This document shows, one piece after another, positions 35,548 to 45,248 of a stretch of 64,000 nt of DNA. Position numbers and translations under genes: made by a program. This DNA is from JANLUX01 sp031366005 (GTDB taxonomy: Bacteria > Bacteroidota > Bacteroidia > AKYH767-A > OLB10). The notes under the pieces are model-generated. The model was not told where the DNA came from and made no database searches. It saw only the letters and a list, made by a program, of their open reading frames with translations. Each line of letters starts with the position of its first letter. Position 1 is the stretch's first letter. Location: assembly GCA_031366005.1 (NCBI GenBank), contig JANLZB010000094.1:1-64000 (forward strand). The letters are read 5' to 3'.

Positions 35548-37269
35548 ATGACTGAAATACAAAAAGGACACCCTAAAGGATTATATGTGTTATTTATTAC
35601 TGAAATGTGGGAACGCTTTTCTTACTACGGTATGCGTGCAATATTTATACTTTTTATGGGAAAAGCATTGCTGTTTGACAAAACGCTTTCCTCACAGATT
35701 TATGGAAGCTATACCGGATTAGTATATCTAACTCCGCTGATAGGCGGTTATGTAGCTGACCGGTATTGGGGTAACCGTAAATCAATAATTTTTGGCGGAT
35801 TGATAATGGCTGTGGGACAATTTCTAATGTTTTTGTCGGGATCGTTTTATCAAGCCATTGATACAGCAACTTTTTTAATGTATGGAGGATTGGGCTTACT
35901 GATTTTCGGAAATGGTTTTTTTAAACCCAATATTTCCACTATGGTAGGGCAGCTTTATCCTCCCGGAGATAAACGTGTTGATTCTGCATTCACTATATTT
36001 TATATGGGAATAAACTTAGGTGCTTTCATCGCTCCATTGTTATGCGGTTATCTTGGCGACACAGGCAATGCCGCAGATTTCAAATGGGGATTTTTAGCTG
36101 CATGCATAGGTATGTTATTAAGTGTGGCATTATTTGTCTGGTTAAAAAACAAATACATTGTTACCCCGGAAGGAGTGCAAATTGGAGATAAACCAAACAA
36201 CGCAAGGCAAAAACAGGACATTGACACGCTGGCTGAAGCTAAAACCGAATTTCCTGTTAAATTTTTTGCAATTTGGGGTGGGATAGCGATTGTACTATTC
36301 TTAGTGTTTTTTTATGGTGTTGGTTTTGATTTAATAGGCTCATCAATATTCTCCCTTGCAATTGGCGTTCCGGGTTTAATAATGAGTGATCCTTCATTAT
36401 CTAAAACTGAACGGGACAGGATATGGGTAATTTATATTGCATGTTTTTTTGTAATCTTTTTCTGGAGTGCATTTGAGCAAGCTGGCGCATCACTCACCTA
36501 TTTTGCTGAGGAGCAAACAGATCGTCATCTTTTTGGATACTTGATACCTGCTTCTTATTTTCAAGCTATCAATGCAGTGGCGATAGTGATTTTTGCACCA
36601 CTATTTGCTTTGCTATGGACATTTCTTGGTAAAAAAAATCTGGAACCACCATCTCCATTTAAGCAAGCGATGGGACTGTTTTTATTAGCTATCGGATACC
36701 TTGTAATAGCGTTTGGTGTAAAAGGTTTAGCCCCGGGCATAAAGGTTTCGATGATGTGGCTCACAGCATTATACACTATTCACACTTTTGGAGAGTTATG
36801 TCTTTCGCCAATAGGTTTGTCAATGGTAAACAAATTAGCCCCCGTAAAATTTGCATCACTGTTAATGGGAGTTTGGTTCCTGGCTAATGCTACTGCCAAT
36901 AAATTTGCCGGGCAGTTAAGTGCATTATATCCAGAAACAGTTATTCCTGTTGAGGTTGTAGATAATATCAGCATGAAAAAACATATTACTCTAATAAAAG
37001 AAAACAGCAAGCTCGAAGAATACAAGGGTAAAAAAGTTTATCTCATGGAGATGATTGACTTTTCAGTGATAAAAGATGAAAATGAAAAGAAAGATGCTGT
37101 AATAGCCGTGGAGACTGCTGGCATTGTTAAAGAAAAATCATTTGTCGGAATCAGAATCGGGAATTTGTATGATTTCTTTATGATATTCGTTTTCATGGCG
37201 GGCATTGCATCCTTCATTTTATTTGGAATTGCAACTAAGTTAGTAAAAATGATGCACGGGGTTAGATAA
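35548..37269 (+). CDS. POT-family proton-coupled oligopeptide transporter
   Basis: The 573-residue integral membrane protein has about 14 hydrophobic segments. POT signatures are TEMWERFSYYGMRAIF (the ExxERFxYY proton motif), GGYVADRYWGNRKSI and FTIFYMGINLGAFIAPLLCG. It imports di- and tripeptides with protons at the inner membrane. It stands alone between the ECF operon and plsY. Confidence 0.94.
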   Translation: MTEIQKGHPKGLYVLFITEMWERFSYYGMRAIFILFMGKALLFDKTLSSQIYGSYTGLVYLTPLIGGYVADRYWGNRKSIIFGGLIMAVGQFLMFLSGSFYQAIDTATFLMYGGLGLLIFGNGFFKPNISTMVGQLYPPGDKRVDSAFTIFYMGINLGAFIAPLLCGYLGDTGNAADFKWGFLAACIGMLLSVALFVWLKNKYIVTPEGVQIGDKPNNARQKQDIDTLAEAKTEFPVKFFAIWGGIAIVLFLVFFYGVGFDLIGSSIFSLAIGVPGLIMSDPSLSKTERDRIWVIYIACFFVIFFWSAFEQAGASLTYFAEEQTDRHLFGYLIPASYFQAINAVAIVIFAPLFALLWTFLGKKNLEPPSPFKQAMGLFLLAIGYLVIAFGVKGLAPGIKVSMMWLTALYTIHTFGELCLSPIGLSMVNKLAPVKFASLLMGVWFLANATANKFAGQLSALYPETVIPVEVVDNISMKKHITLIKENSKLEEYKGKKVYLMEMIDFSVIKDENEKKDAVIAVETAGIVKEKSFVGIRIGNLYDFFMIFVFMAGIASFILFGIATKLVKMMHGVR

Positions 37270-37701
37270 ATTATAGTAGTGTTGGGTTTACTCTGTTCGG
37301 TATAAAAGTCACAAACAAAACTATAAACCTTAAACAGTCCTGTTTTCAGGAACAAGTGTGGTTGGTTAGACAATTCGTTGTTTCAAACAGCTATCATTAA
37401 TTAAGCAACCAAGTATGTTTCGTAGCTTTGGTGGGTATTCCGAATCATTATCGGTTGCTTAGTACACTTTTCAGCAGCAGTATTTGTACTATTATTCATC
37501 ATTGTTAAAACCGTTTTCGCAATTAATCTGATAACACTTATTGGGGTGGTATATTTATGATATTTTGTATTTAAAAGCAGGAAGTGGGGAGTAAAGTATC
37601 CGATGGTCAATTAGAGGTAATGAGACTTCTCGCGACTCCCTACTCACTACTTATAATCTCCAAGCTCCCTTCTTTAATAAAACTTTTATTTTTACCCCCA
37701 G
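37270..37701. other. Intergenic DNA with weak hairpins, no gene seen
   Basis: The 432 bp between the transporter and plsY contain only spurious small frames. A short hairpin (TCCTGTTTTCAGGA) lies at 37338-37351, and an imperfect inverted repeat (AGTGGGGAGTAAAG against CTCCCTACTCACTAC) at about 37582-37652. Both are of the dispersed-repeat style. Confidence 0.4.
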
Positions 37702-38337
37702 ATGATTAACCCTGTTAACGTTATTGCACTTATTGCAGCGTACCTGTTGGGTTCTATTCCTTCTGCAGTTTGGATTGGTAAAATTTTTTATGGCATTGAT
37801 GTGCGTGAATATGGAAGCGGTAATGCAGGTGCAACAAATACCTTCAGGGTTTTAGGAAAAAAGGCAGGAATACCTGTTTTAATAATTGATGTATTGAAAG
37901 GATATATCGCTGTGCAGTTAGCCACATTAATTGGCAACTATTTACCGGGCACACAACAGTTTGTAAATTTTAAACTAACACTTGGAGTAGCTGCATTACT
38001 GGGACATATTTTTCCAATCTATGTAGGTTTCAGAGGCGGAAAAGGAGTGGCAACTTTACTTGGAATTTTAAGTGGTGTACATCCGCCTGCAGCATTGGTG
38101 TGTGCCGGTGTGTTTGCCATCACTTTTTTATTTACACGATATGTTTCTCTCAGTTCAATGATGTCTGCAATTGTTTTTCCTGTCATTATCATGTTTAGGT
38201 TTAACGAAACAATACCCAGCCTTAATGTGTTTTCAATGTTTGTTGCAGTGCTTGTACTCATCACTCACCAAAAAAATATTGAACGGCTTTTGAAAGGAAA
38301 AGAAAGTAAAGTGCAGTTTTTTAAGAAGAAGCTTTAA
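37702..38337 (+). CDS. plsY: Glycerol-3-phosphate acyltransferase PlsY
   Basis: The 211-residue protein transfers acyl from acyl-phosphate to glycerol-3-phosphate, the first step of phospholipid synthesis. Motifs are GSIPSAVWIGKI, the YGSGNAGATNTFR motif, and HIFPIYVGFRGGKGVAT. Five membrane segments are visible. A weak TATTTTTA box precedes the ATG by about 13 nt. Confidence 0.95.
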   Translation: MINPVNVIALIAAYLLGSIPSAVWIGKIFYGIDVREYGSGNAGATNTFRVLGKKAGIPVLIIDVLKGYIAVQLATLIGNYLPGTQQFVNFKLTLGVAALLGHIFPIYVGFRGGKGVATLLGILSGVHPPAALVCAGVFAITFLFTRYVSLSSMMSAIVFPVIIMFRFNETIPSLNVFSMFVAVLVLITHQKNIERLLKGKESKVQFFKKKL

Positions 38338-38344
38338 GGAATAT

Positions 38345-38472
38345 TGCTTTATTGTTGAATTGCTGAATTGTTTTTAATCTTCGAAAATTTAGCAACAAAG
38401 GCAATTCATAACAATTCAGCAATGAGACAGTTTTTAGCTATTTACCAATTCAGCAATTCAATAATTTTCTAA
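38345..38472. repeat. AATTGCTGAATTG inverted-repeat tract
   Basis: TTGAATTGCTGAATTGT at about 38353-38370 is complementary to ACAATTCAGCAAT at 38410-38424 and to ATTCAGCAATTCAATAA at 38450-38468. It lies in the 245-bp gap between plsY and the PD40/SPOR gene and is another member of the intergenic inverted-repeat set. Confidence 0.65.
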
Positions 38473-38582
38473 ATGTAAGATTTTTCATTTTTTGCATTGC
38501 TTTTTAATCATTTTATGTACTGTTTTTGCAACCGTGCTATTAAATACATCGTAGAAAATAGCGCTGAAAAAAGCAAAGTATT

Positions 38583-40391
38583 ATGAAAAGAAAATTTATA
38601 ATCGAATTAACATTGATCCTTTCAATGTTCTCAGGAATGGTTGTTATTGCTAAACCATTCAATTTAGGAAACGGAGATCACGGTCGTGCGAAAATGGCTG
38701 AAAGATATTTCCTGTCAAAGAATTATGATAAGGCAACTCCTTTGTTTGCACAATTAGTAAGCAATCATCCAAATAATTATAAGTATAATTATTACTATGG
38801 CGTGTGTCTGCTTATTACCAATAAGGATAAAGATAAAGCAGTAAAATATTTGGAATCAGCTGTGATGAAACCCAAAACACCTGATGAAATTTTTTACTAT
38901 CTCGGTAAGGCTTATCATTTAAACTACATGTTTGATGAGGGTATTCGTGCCATTACAGAGTTTAATAATATCATTAAGCCAAAGCAAAGAATGAAATGGA
39001 ACTCTGAAGAACCGCTTGAGTGGTGTTATAATGCCAAACGCATTTTAGATCACAGTAAAGATTCCATTATTACTGAAAAAACGGAAGTGCCTGCAACAGA
39101 TTTCTATAGCAAATATGTTTTTACCGGTAACCGTGGAAAAATGCTTGCCATGCCGGAAAAATATCTCACCAAAGACATGGATGAGCAAAATCCTACTGTA
39201 TTTCTCTCCGCTAATAACAAGGTGATGTATTATTCTGCCTACAATAAAGAAACATCAAGCCGTGATATTTTCCGTGTAGATAAGCAGCAGGATGAAAGTT
39301 GGGGAACACCTTATGCATTGGATGCAAATGTAAATTCCAAGCAGGATGAAATGTATCCAACCTGTTCACCTGATGGAAAAGTTTTATTCTTCAGTTCGCT
39401 TGGTCATCTGAGCACCGGTGGATTTGATTTGTACAAATCTGTTTTCAGTATGGCTGATAAAAAATGGTCACCTGCAGAAAATATGGCATCACCATATTCT
39501 TCTCCGTTTGATGATTTTTGTTTCGTTCCATCTGTAGATGATAAGGTTGCCTATTTCACATCATCCCGCGAAAGCGATTATAATAACCTGCTTGTTTGTA
39601 AAGTAGCATTTGATGGAAAACAAATACCGATTGAACTTAAAGGAGTATTTGCATGTATCGGTCAGCCTGATTTAAAAGGTGTGCATATTAATATCAATAG
39701 GACTCAAAACGATTCAGCCATTGCTGCACTTAATACTGATCCTAAAAGCGGAGCATACAATGTTATGTTACCAGGACCTGGTACTTATACATTTAAAATA
39801 GAAGCTGAAGGATTTAAACCCGCACAACAAACAGTTACTTTTTCTGAGTTTGGCGAAACCTATTTTGTACAGGAAATTTTCTTAAGCCGTAATGTGGATG
39901 GCACTGAAGATTTAGCAATAAACAATCTTAAAGCGGGCGATAATTGGGATACGGATATGACTGCTAAAGCAGACTCCAATTCTTTCAATACTATTACAAT
40001 GGCTGACATTGGCGCAACAGGAAAGAATCTTTCTGATAAAGAACTTGAAGCACTTAACGATGCTATTAATAAAAGCAATACTCCTTCCAGCAACACATTA
40101 GGAATTGCAGCAACAAATGGTCTTGAATACCGTATTCAGATTGGTGCATTTAAAAAACAAACAGCGGATATAACCGAGAAAAACCTTTCGCACAGAACAA
40201 AAGAAGTGTTTTATGGACAGAAGGACACCGACTGGCACCGCTATTTTATCGGGCATATAGGATCAATGAAGCAGGCGCGTGAACTTGCAAAAATTGTTCG
40301 CAAAGCAGGATTTAAAGATGCTTATGTAGTTGCATTTAAGGAAGGAAATAATATTCCATTGCTGCAAGCAATTTCCGAGGAAGGGAATTAA
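38583..40391 (+). CDS. Envelope protein with TPR, PD40 beta-propeller and SPOR domain
   Basis: The 602-residue protein has a signal peptide (about 1-24), TPR-like helices (AERYFLSKNYDKATPLFAQL) to about residue 130, then PD40 repeats (DGKVLFFSSLGHLSTGGFDLY) to about 350. A carboxypeptidase-regulatory-like Ig domain (about 360-440) and a C-terminal SPOR domain (YRIQIGAFKKQT, then HRYFIGHIGSMKQA) that binds denuded peptidoglycan follow. No OmpA domain is present. It is probably a periplasmic or outer-membrane-anchored envelope protein like those seen with gliding or secretion systems, but no such system is visible here. Confidence 0.8.
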   Translation: MKRKFIIELTLILSMFSGMVVIAKPFNLGNGDHGRAKMAERYFLSKNYDKATPLFAQLVSNHPNNYKYNYYYGVCLLITNKDKDKAVKYLESAVMKPKTPDEIFYYLGKAYHLNYMFDEGIRAITEFNNIIKPKQRMKWNSEEPLEWCYNAKRILDHSKDSIITEKTEVPATDFYSKYVFTGNRGKMLAMPEKYLTKDMDEQNPTVFLSANNKVMYYSAYNKETSSRDIFRVDKQQDESWGTPYALDANVNSKQDEMYPTCSPDGKVLFFSSLGHLSTGGFDLYKSVFSMADKKWSPAENMASPYSSPFDDFCFVPSVDDKVAYFTSSRESDYNNLLVCKVAFDGKQIPIELKGVFACIGQPDLKGVHININRTQNDSAIAALNTDPKSGAYNVMLPGPGTYTFKIEAEGFKPAQQTVTFSEFGETYFVQEIFLSRNVDGTEDLAINNLKAGDNWDTDMTAKADSNSFNTITMADIGATGKNLSDKELEALNDAINKSNTPSSNTLGIAATNGLEYRIQIGAFKKQTADITEKNLSHRTKEVFYGQKDTDWHRYFIGHIGSMKQARELAKIVRKAGFKDAYVVAFKEGNNIPLLQAISEEGN

Positions 40392-40530
40392 TTAATTCGG
40401 TTTATAGTTATTGTTGATCTCACATTCCTGTTGTAAACCGCGCCATTTTAATTTGAGTCTATCGTTTTATGTTTTTAAATACAGTAAAAAATAAATGATA
40501 ATATTTATCGCCAGAAGAACTAAAATATCT

Positions 40531-40923
40531 CTAAAAAAAACGATTTAAAATTTCCGTCAGCATTTGCTCTGTTAATGGTTTTGATTCAAATCCACTGAGG
40601 GCGGAAATGTGTTTTGCTTTCGCTTTGTCAGCAGGGTTAAGTGAAGTGGTGAGCATGATAATTACAACCTTGGCTTTTTGAGATAGTGAAAGCTTATCAT
40701 ACTCTGCTAAAAACTCCCAGCCATTCATTTTTGGCATATTGATATCAAGAAAAATTAATTCAGGACATGTGGTTGTATTCCTAAGATACTTCAAAGCATC
40801 AATACCACTTTCTGCAACCTCTATCTTATGTGCTATTTCAGTTTCTTTTAAGATAATCTGGTGATAATAATTATCATCCTCATTATCATCAATCAACATT
40901 ACACAATTCAATTTCGTTTTCAT
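40531..40923 (-). CDS. Response regulator of the adjacent kinase
   Basis: The 130-residue protein is a bare receiver with an acidic pocket (DDNEDD), phosphoacceptor Asp in LIFLDINMPKMNG and Lys in ESKPL. It overlaps the histidine kinase stop by 4 nt (ATGA), so the two are translationally coupled. It resembles Rcp1-type receivers that signal by protein contact. Confidence 0.9.
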   Translation of the reverse strand: MKTKLNCVMLIDDNEDDNYYHQIILKETEIAHKIEVAESGIDALKYLRNTTTCPELIFLDINMPKMNGWEFLAEYDKLSLSQKAKVVIIMLTTSLNPADKAKAKHISALSGFESKPLTEQMLTEILNRFF

Positions 40924-42488
40924 GATTCAAAGTTTTTAGGAATACTGAAATAAAATATAGTTCCCTTTCCGGGAGTTGAATCCACACTTATTTTTCCACC
41001 GTGCATTTCAATAATTTTTTTGCAGTGAGCCAGACCAATGCCTGAGCCGGGATATTGCTTTTGTGAATGTAGTTTTTGGAAAATTGTAAATATTCTATCG
41101 TAATATTCAGGTTCAATGCCTATGCCGTTATCTTTTACACTAAACAGCCATTCAATAATTTTATCCTCAGCAGCAATGTGAAGAATTAAAGGAATTTCTG
41201 GTCTTCTGAATTTAATCGCATTACTTAAAAGATTTTGAAATACAGAATGTAATTCAGGATAACCATTTATTACGGGAAGAAAATCAGCTTTAACCTCCGC
41301 TCCGCTTTGCCTGATTACTGCTGACATATCAGTTAATACTTCGTTTAAGATTCTATTGCAATCAATTTCTGTTCTATTGTTGTTATAACCGATTCTTGAA
41401 TAATCAAGCACATCTTTAATAAGCATTTGCATACGGCCTGTAGCAGCACTTATGGTTGAAAGATATTTGTCAGCATTTACATCCAGTTTTCCTTTGTAGT
41501 GTCTCTCCAATAATTCAACATAATTAGAAATGGTTCTTAAAGGCTCTTGTAAATCATGAGAAGCGATGTATGCAAACTGTCCCAGTTCCTTATTTGAAAG
41601 AATTAGTTGTTCCGACATTTGATTGATTGCTGTTGCCACCTGTCCGATTTCATCATGCGAGAAAACAGTTGCACGTTCTTTTAAATTACCTGCTGCGATT
41701 TTTTTTGCTGCTTTATTAATCTCGTTTAATCCCCTGGATATATTCCGGCTTACAGTTATACTCATTATCAAACCTGAAATTTCAACAGTTAAAGCCACAA
41801 GGAATAATATTTTCAGAATAAGATTTTCTAACCATCGTGAACCTTCACCTAAAGTGTAAGAGAAGTTATCTTCCAGTTTTGTAAGTGCGAAATTGAGAGG
41901 GTCTATTTCATCTATAATAGAATCTATCTTTTGCTTAGAAGCTGTTGGCGAATTTATTTCCGAATGTAATTTTTCACCAATTGGAAAAAGGTTGGCGATA
42001 AGTGAATCACCGGCAGTCCATACAATGATTGCCTTTTTTATATAATAAACATTATGAAATCTTCTTAAAAGATTTATCATTCCATCAATATCATTTTCAT
42101 GTACACGACCTTCTAAAAATCCCTGGCGTGCTATGTTAAGATCAGGATCAGGACGCAGCAGCTCGATACGTGTTTTATGATCTCCCATGGGAACCTGCAT
42201 AAATTTTTGAAATGCAATGTAGTCCGCTTCATTATGGGTACTTGAATATTTTTCTAATTGGTAAACAGCGTCTTTCTGCGCCTTGCTCCATAAGCCTTCA
42301 GCACCTACCAATGCTCTTACAGAAGAGAGTGTGTGAATTGCAAACCAAAGTGTCATTAGTTCCAATGCTATTAACACGGCCATTGTACCCACGATGAAAT
42401 AAAGTTTTTTAGTAATGGAAATGTCTTTCCATCGCCTGATTCGAAAAAAGTATTTCATACTCTTATTCTGTATATCTTCTCTCTTCAA
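40920..42488 (-). CDS. Hybrid-free sensor histidine kinase with HAMP domain
   Basis: The 522-residue kinase has transmembrane helices near 27-50 and 225-247 around a helical extracytoplasmic sensor (CHASE3-like by layout), a HAMP domain (about 245-300), HisKA with phosphorylated His in IASHDLQEPLRTISNY, and HATPase_c with NLLSNAIKF and GSGIGLAHCKKI. It forms a two-component pair with the receiver gene downstream. The DNA upstream (42489-43280) holds the 88-bp repeat array. Confidence 0.92.
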   Translation of the reverse strand: MKREDIQNKSMKYFFRIRRWKDISITKKLYFIVGTMAVLIALELMTLWFAIHTLSSVRALVGAEGLWSKAQKDAVYQLEKYSSTHNEADYIAFQKFMQVPMGDHKTRIELLRPDPDLNIARQGFLEGRVHENDIDGMINLLRRFHNVYYIKKAIIVWTAGDSLIANLFPIGEKLHSEINSPTASKQKIDSIIDEIDPLNFALTKLEDNFSYTLGEGSRWLENLILKILFLVALTVEISGLIMSITVSRNISRGLNEINKAAKKIAAGNLKERATVFSHDEIGQVATAINQMSEQLILSNKELGQFAYIASHDLQEPLRTISNYVELLERHYKGKLDVNADKYLSTISAATGRMQMLIKDVLDYSRIGYNNNRTEIDCNRILNEVLTDMSAVIRQSGAEVKADFLPVINGYPELHSVFQNLLSNAIKFRRPEIPLILHIAAEDKIIEWLFSVKDNGIGIEPEYYDRIFTIFQKLHSQKQYPGSGIGLAHCKKIIEMHGGKISVDSTPGKGTIFYFSIPKNFES

Positions 42489-43283
42489 AAAAAAATAATT
42501 GTGAAATCAAAACTAACAAATGAAAAGTGTAAAACAAATATCGCAATAAAATAATATTGGTAAACTGTTAGAGGAATTTATTCTGATAGGCGTTTTAATC
42601 ACAGAATTCTTCACAGCTTATCTGTTAGGATGCGCCTAATTTTTAGCCACTAATTTTAAGAATTAACACAAACTCTTTTTGCCATACACAAATAATTAGT
42701 GCCAATTTGTATAATTGATGGCAAGTTGTTTTAGCCACTAATTTCAAGAATTAACACAAATCATTTTCCCATACACAAACCAATTAGTGACAATTTGTAG
42801 AAATGGTGGCAATCTGTTTTAACCACTATTTTTAAGAATTAACACAAACTCTTTTTGCCATACACAAACCAATTAGTGCCAATTTGTATAATTGGTGGCA
42901 AGATGTATTAGCCACTAATTTCGTATCATAAATCATTTTCCCATACACAAATAATTAGTGCCAATTTGTATAATTGGTGGCAAGTTGTTTTAGCCGCTAA
43001 TTCAAGAATTAACACAAACTCATCTTGCCATTCACAAATAATTACTGCCAATTTGTATAATTGGTGGCAATCTGTTTTAACCACTAATTTCAAGAATTAA
43101 CACAAACTCTTTTGCCATTCACAAACCAATTAGTGAGAATTTGTGTGATTCGTGGCAAGCTGCCTCGTAGCCTGCTAAAGTGTTATTCATTTAAAAAATA
43201 ATTAGAAGATGAAAACGTTAATTGTAAGAATCAATGAAAAATAATTTAAGTATTACTTAATTGAATATTTATCAATATAAAAA
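42489..43283. other. Intergenic region dominated by a tandem hairpin array
   Basis: No gene is visible in this 795-bp stretch between two minus-strand kinase operons. It contains the ~88-bp array (42644-43163) and short flanks. The flank at 43200-43260 contains no clear motif. Confidence 0.5.
42644..43163. repeat. Tandem array of six ~88-bp GCCACTAATT...AATTAGTG units
   Basis: Unit starts (TAGCCACTAATT-like or TAACCACT) lie at about 42644, 42732, 42821, 42909, 42991 and 43078, periods 82-89 bp. Each unit contains GAATTAACACAAA, CCATACACAAA, AATTAGTGCCAATTTGT and ATTGGTGGCAA words. The first and last words are near complements (GCCACTAATT against AATTAGTG and ATTGGTGGC), so each unit could fold. 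The array lies between two minus-strand two-component operons. Confidence 0.85.
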
Positions 43284-43982
43284 CTAAATCCTGCTTAATA
43301 AATTTTCTTTGTAACTGCTTCCGATTGGTAGCTTTTGTTTTTGCAACTCTACCTCGTTGCCTGCAATTGATTTGATGGAATCAAGATTGATGATGTAAGA
43401 TTTATGTATGCGTGCAAACTCATTACCGGGAAGATTTGCTTCAAAAAATTTCATGGTGTGTAAAGTAACAATCATGCGTTCGCGTGTAAAAATCTTTACG
43501 TAATCTTTCATTCCTTCTATGTATTCAATATCAACAAATTTTATTTTGATGAGTTTCTGATCACTTTTCACAAACATGTAATCCACCCGTACTGTTGGTT
43601 TTTGAGCAGGAGCAACCGGTGCGGTATAACGTTCAATCACTTTATTCACGGCTTTCATAAAACGTTCCATGGAAATGGGCTTTACTAAGTAATCCCTTAC
43701 ATCAAGTTCATAACCCTGCACTGCATAATCAGGATAAGCAGTAGTTATAATTACAGCAGGTGCTTTTCGTAATGAGCGCAAAAAATCTATACCTGAAATA
43801 ACAGGCATTGATATATCGAGAAACATTAAGTCAACAGGTTCGGTGTGCAACACTTCGAATGCTTCCAGGGCATTTGAACATTTTTTTAATAGTGTTAATT
43901 CGTTAATGTTGTTGATGTAACGTTCGATCACATCTTGTGCCAGTGGCTCATCATCCACAATAATACAGTTGAATTTATTCAT
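43284..43982 (-). CDS. LytTR-type response regulator
   Basis: The 232-residue protein has a receiver domain (acidic pocket VDDEPLAQ, phosphoacceptor Asp in DLMFLDISMPV, Lys in LVKPIS) and a C-terminal LytTR DNA-binding domain (about 135-230, FARIHKSYIINLDSI). It overlaps the preceding sensor kinase gene by 4 nt. This LytS/LytTR pairing is typical of Bacteroidota. Confidence 0.93.
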   Translation of the reverse strand: MNKFNCIIVDDEPLAQDVIERYINNINELTLLKKCSNALEAFEVLHTEPVDLMFLDISMPVISGIDFLRSLRKAPAVIITTAYPDYAVQGYELDVRDYLVKPISMERFMKAVNKVIERYTAPVAPAQKPTVRVDYMFVKSDQKLIKIKFVDIEYIEGMKDYVKIFTRERMIVTLHTMKFFEANLPGNEFARIHKSYIINLDSIKSIAGNEVELQKQKLPIGSSYKENLLSRI

Positions 43983-45052
43983 TTTAGTTCAAGGTCTAAG
44001 TGTACACTATATTCTTCTTCTCCGTCTTTTATTTTTAATTCTGACTTTCCGCGATACATCAGCTCTAATCTTCTTTTAATGTTTGTAAGCCCGATACCAT
44101 TGCTGCTTGGCACCATGTTGCCATCGTCCATTAATCCCTTGCTGTTAACGGCATCAAACTGCATCCGGTTATTTTCAATGTTGATATTGATTTTTACCCA
44201 GCCATCATTAAAGCGTTTATCCAGTCCATGCTTAAAACCATTCTCAATAAAATCAATAAGTAATAATGGAGCAATCTCCTGTCCGTTAATTGTTCCGTTC
44301 ACACTATAATCTATTTTATAATTTTCAGGATAACGGATGCGCTGAAGCTCAATATAGTTGCTGATAAAATTTAATTCTTTTGCCAGAGGCACTGTGGCTT
44401 CATTACTTTGATACAATACATAACGCATAATATCAGAAAGCTTTAATACAACTTCTGAAGATTTGTTTGAATTCTTTAATGTAAGAGAATAAAGATTATT
44501 TAAAGTATTAAAAAGAAAGTGAGGATTTACCTGTGATTTTAATGCGTTCAATTCAAGCTGTAATTTTTCTTTTTGAAGGCGAAGTAATTCTGTTTGTGTA
44601 ATAAAAGCAATGAGTGTATATTTTAATGCGTAAGTAAGCAGCAACACTATAACGCCTTCAAGCACATCATACATCGGAGTGATACGATGAACAAAACGTT
44701 GCATCAATTGTTGCAGCCAAGTTTGGGGAAGCGACTTTAACAAAGTATAATTGCAGTAAGAATATAGCATCACCAAAGACACTGTAATCAGAAAATATGG
44801 AATGTATTTTTTTTTATTCAGCAGCGATGGAACCAATACATACAAATGAAAATAAACCATTGGCATTTGTGTTACACAAACCACCAGGATATATAAAGCT
44901 GCATTCTTAAATCCCCATGGACCATATACATCATAGAAGCTGCGGAATAACCACACCGTCCAGAAAAATGCGTGCAGAATGATGCTTTTCATTCTTGCAT
45001 TTGGCACCTTGCGTTCAAACTGTTGGATGAGATTCTCTATCATTGCTTTCAA
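43979..45052 (-). CDS. LytS-family sensor histidine kinase
   Basis: The 357-residue protein has four transmembrane helices in the first 160 residues, then the His_kinase domain with QVNPHFLFNTLNNLYSL (phosphorylated His) and a GHKL ATPase (DFIENGFKHGL). No periplasmic sensor domain is evident. It is coupled by a 4-nt overlap to the LytTR regulator downstream. Confidence 0.93.
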   Translation of the reverse strand: MKAMIENLIQQFERKVPNARMKSIILHAFFWTVWLFRSFYDVYGPWGFKNAALYILVVCVTQMPMVYFHLYVLVPSLLNKKKYIPYFLITVSLVMLYSYCNYTLLKSLPQTWLQQLMQRFVHRITPMYDVLEGVIVLLLTYALKYTLIAFITQTELLRLQKEKLQLELNALKSQVNPHFLFNTLNNLYSLTLKNSNKSSEVVLKLSDIMRYVLYQSNEATVPLAKELNFISNYIELQRIRYPENYKIDYSVNGTINGQEIAPLLLIDFIENGFKHGLDKRFNDGWVKININIENNRMQFDAVNSKGLMDDGNMVPSSNGIGLTNIKRRLELMYRGKSELKIKDGEEEYSVHLDLELK

Positions 45053-45248
45053 ATATACATCATTGTATTTCTGATAGTATTGCTTATCGTCAAAACGCTA
45101 ATCATTAACGACTAAAATAATCAGGTATCCGACTTAGATTTTATATTCAGCATATATTCAGTTGGTCAGCAGTAAGCACATGTAAGTCTAAAAATTTTGT
45201 TAGCTTAAAAGTTCATTCATTTATTTGTAACATCTTAAAAATCACAAT

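Noticed and set aside
37401..37610. 69-residue minus-strand frame in the plsY upstream gap
   Set aside because: No domain or start context; likely chance.
42644..43163. 88-bp array as a CRISPR
   Set aside because: The repeated unit spans the whole period and no non-repeated spacer is present.
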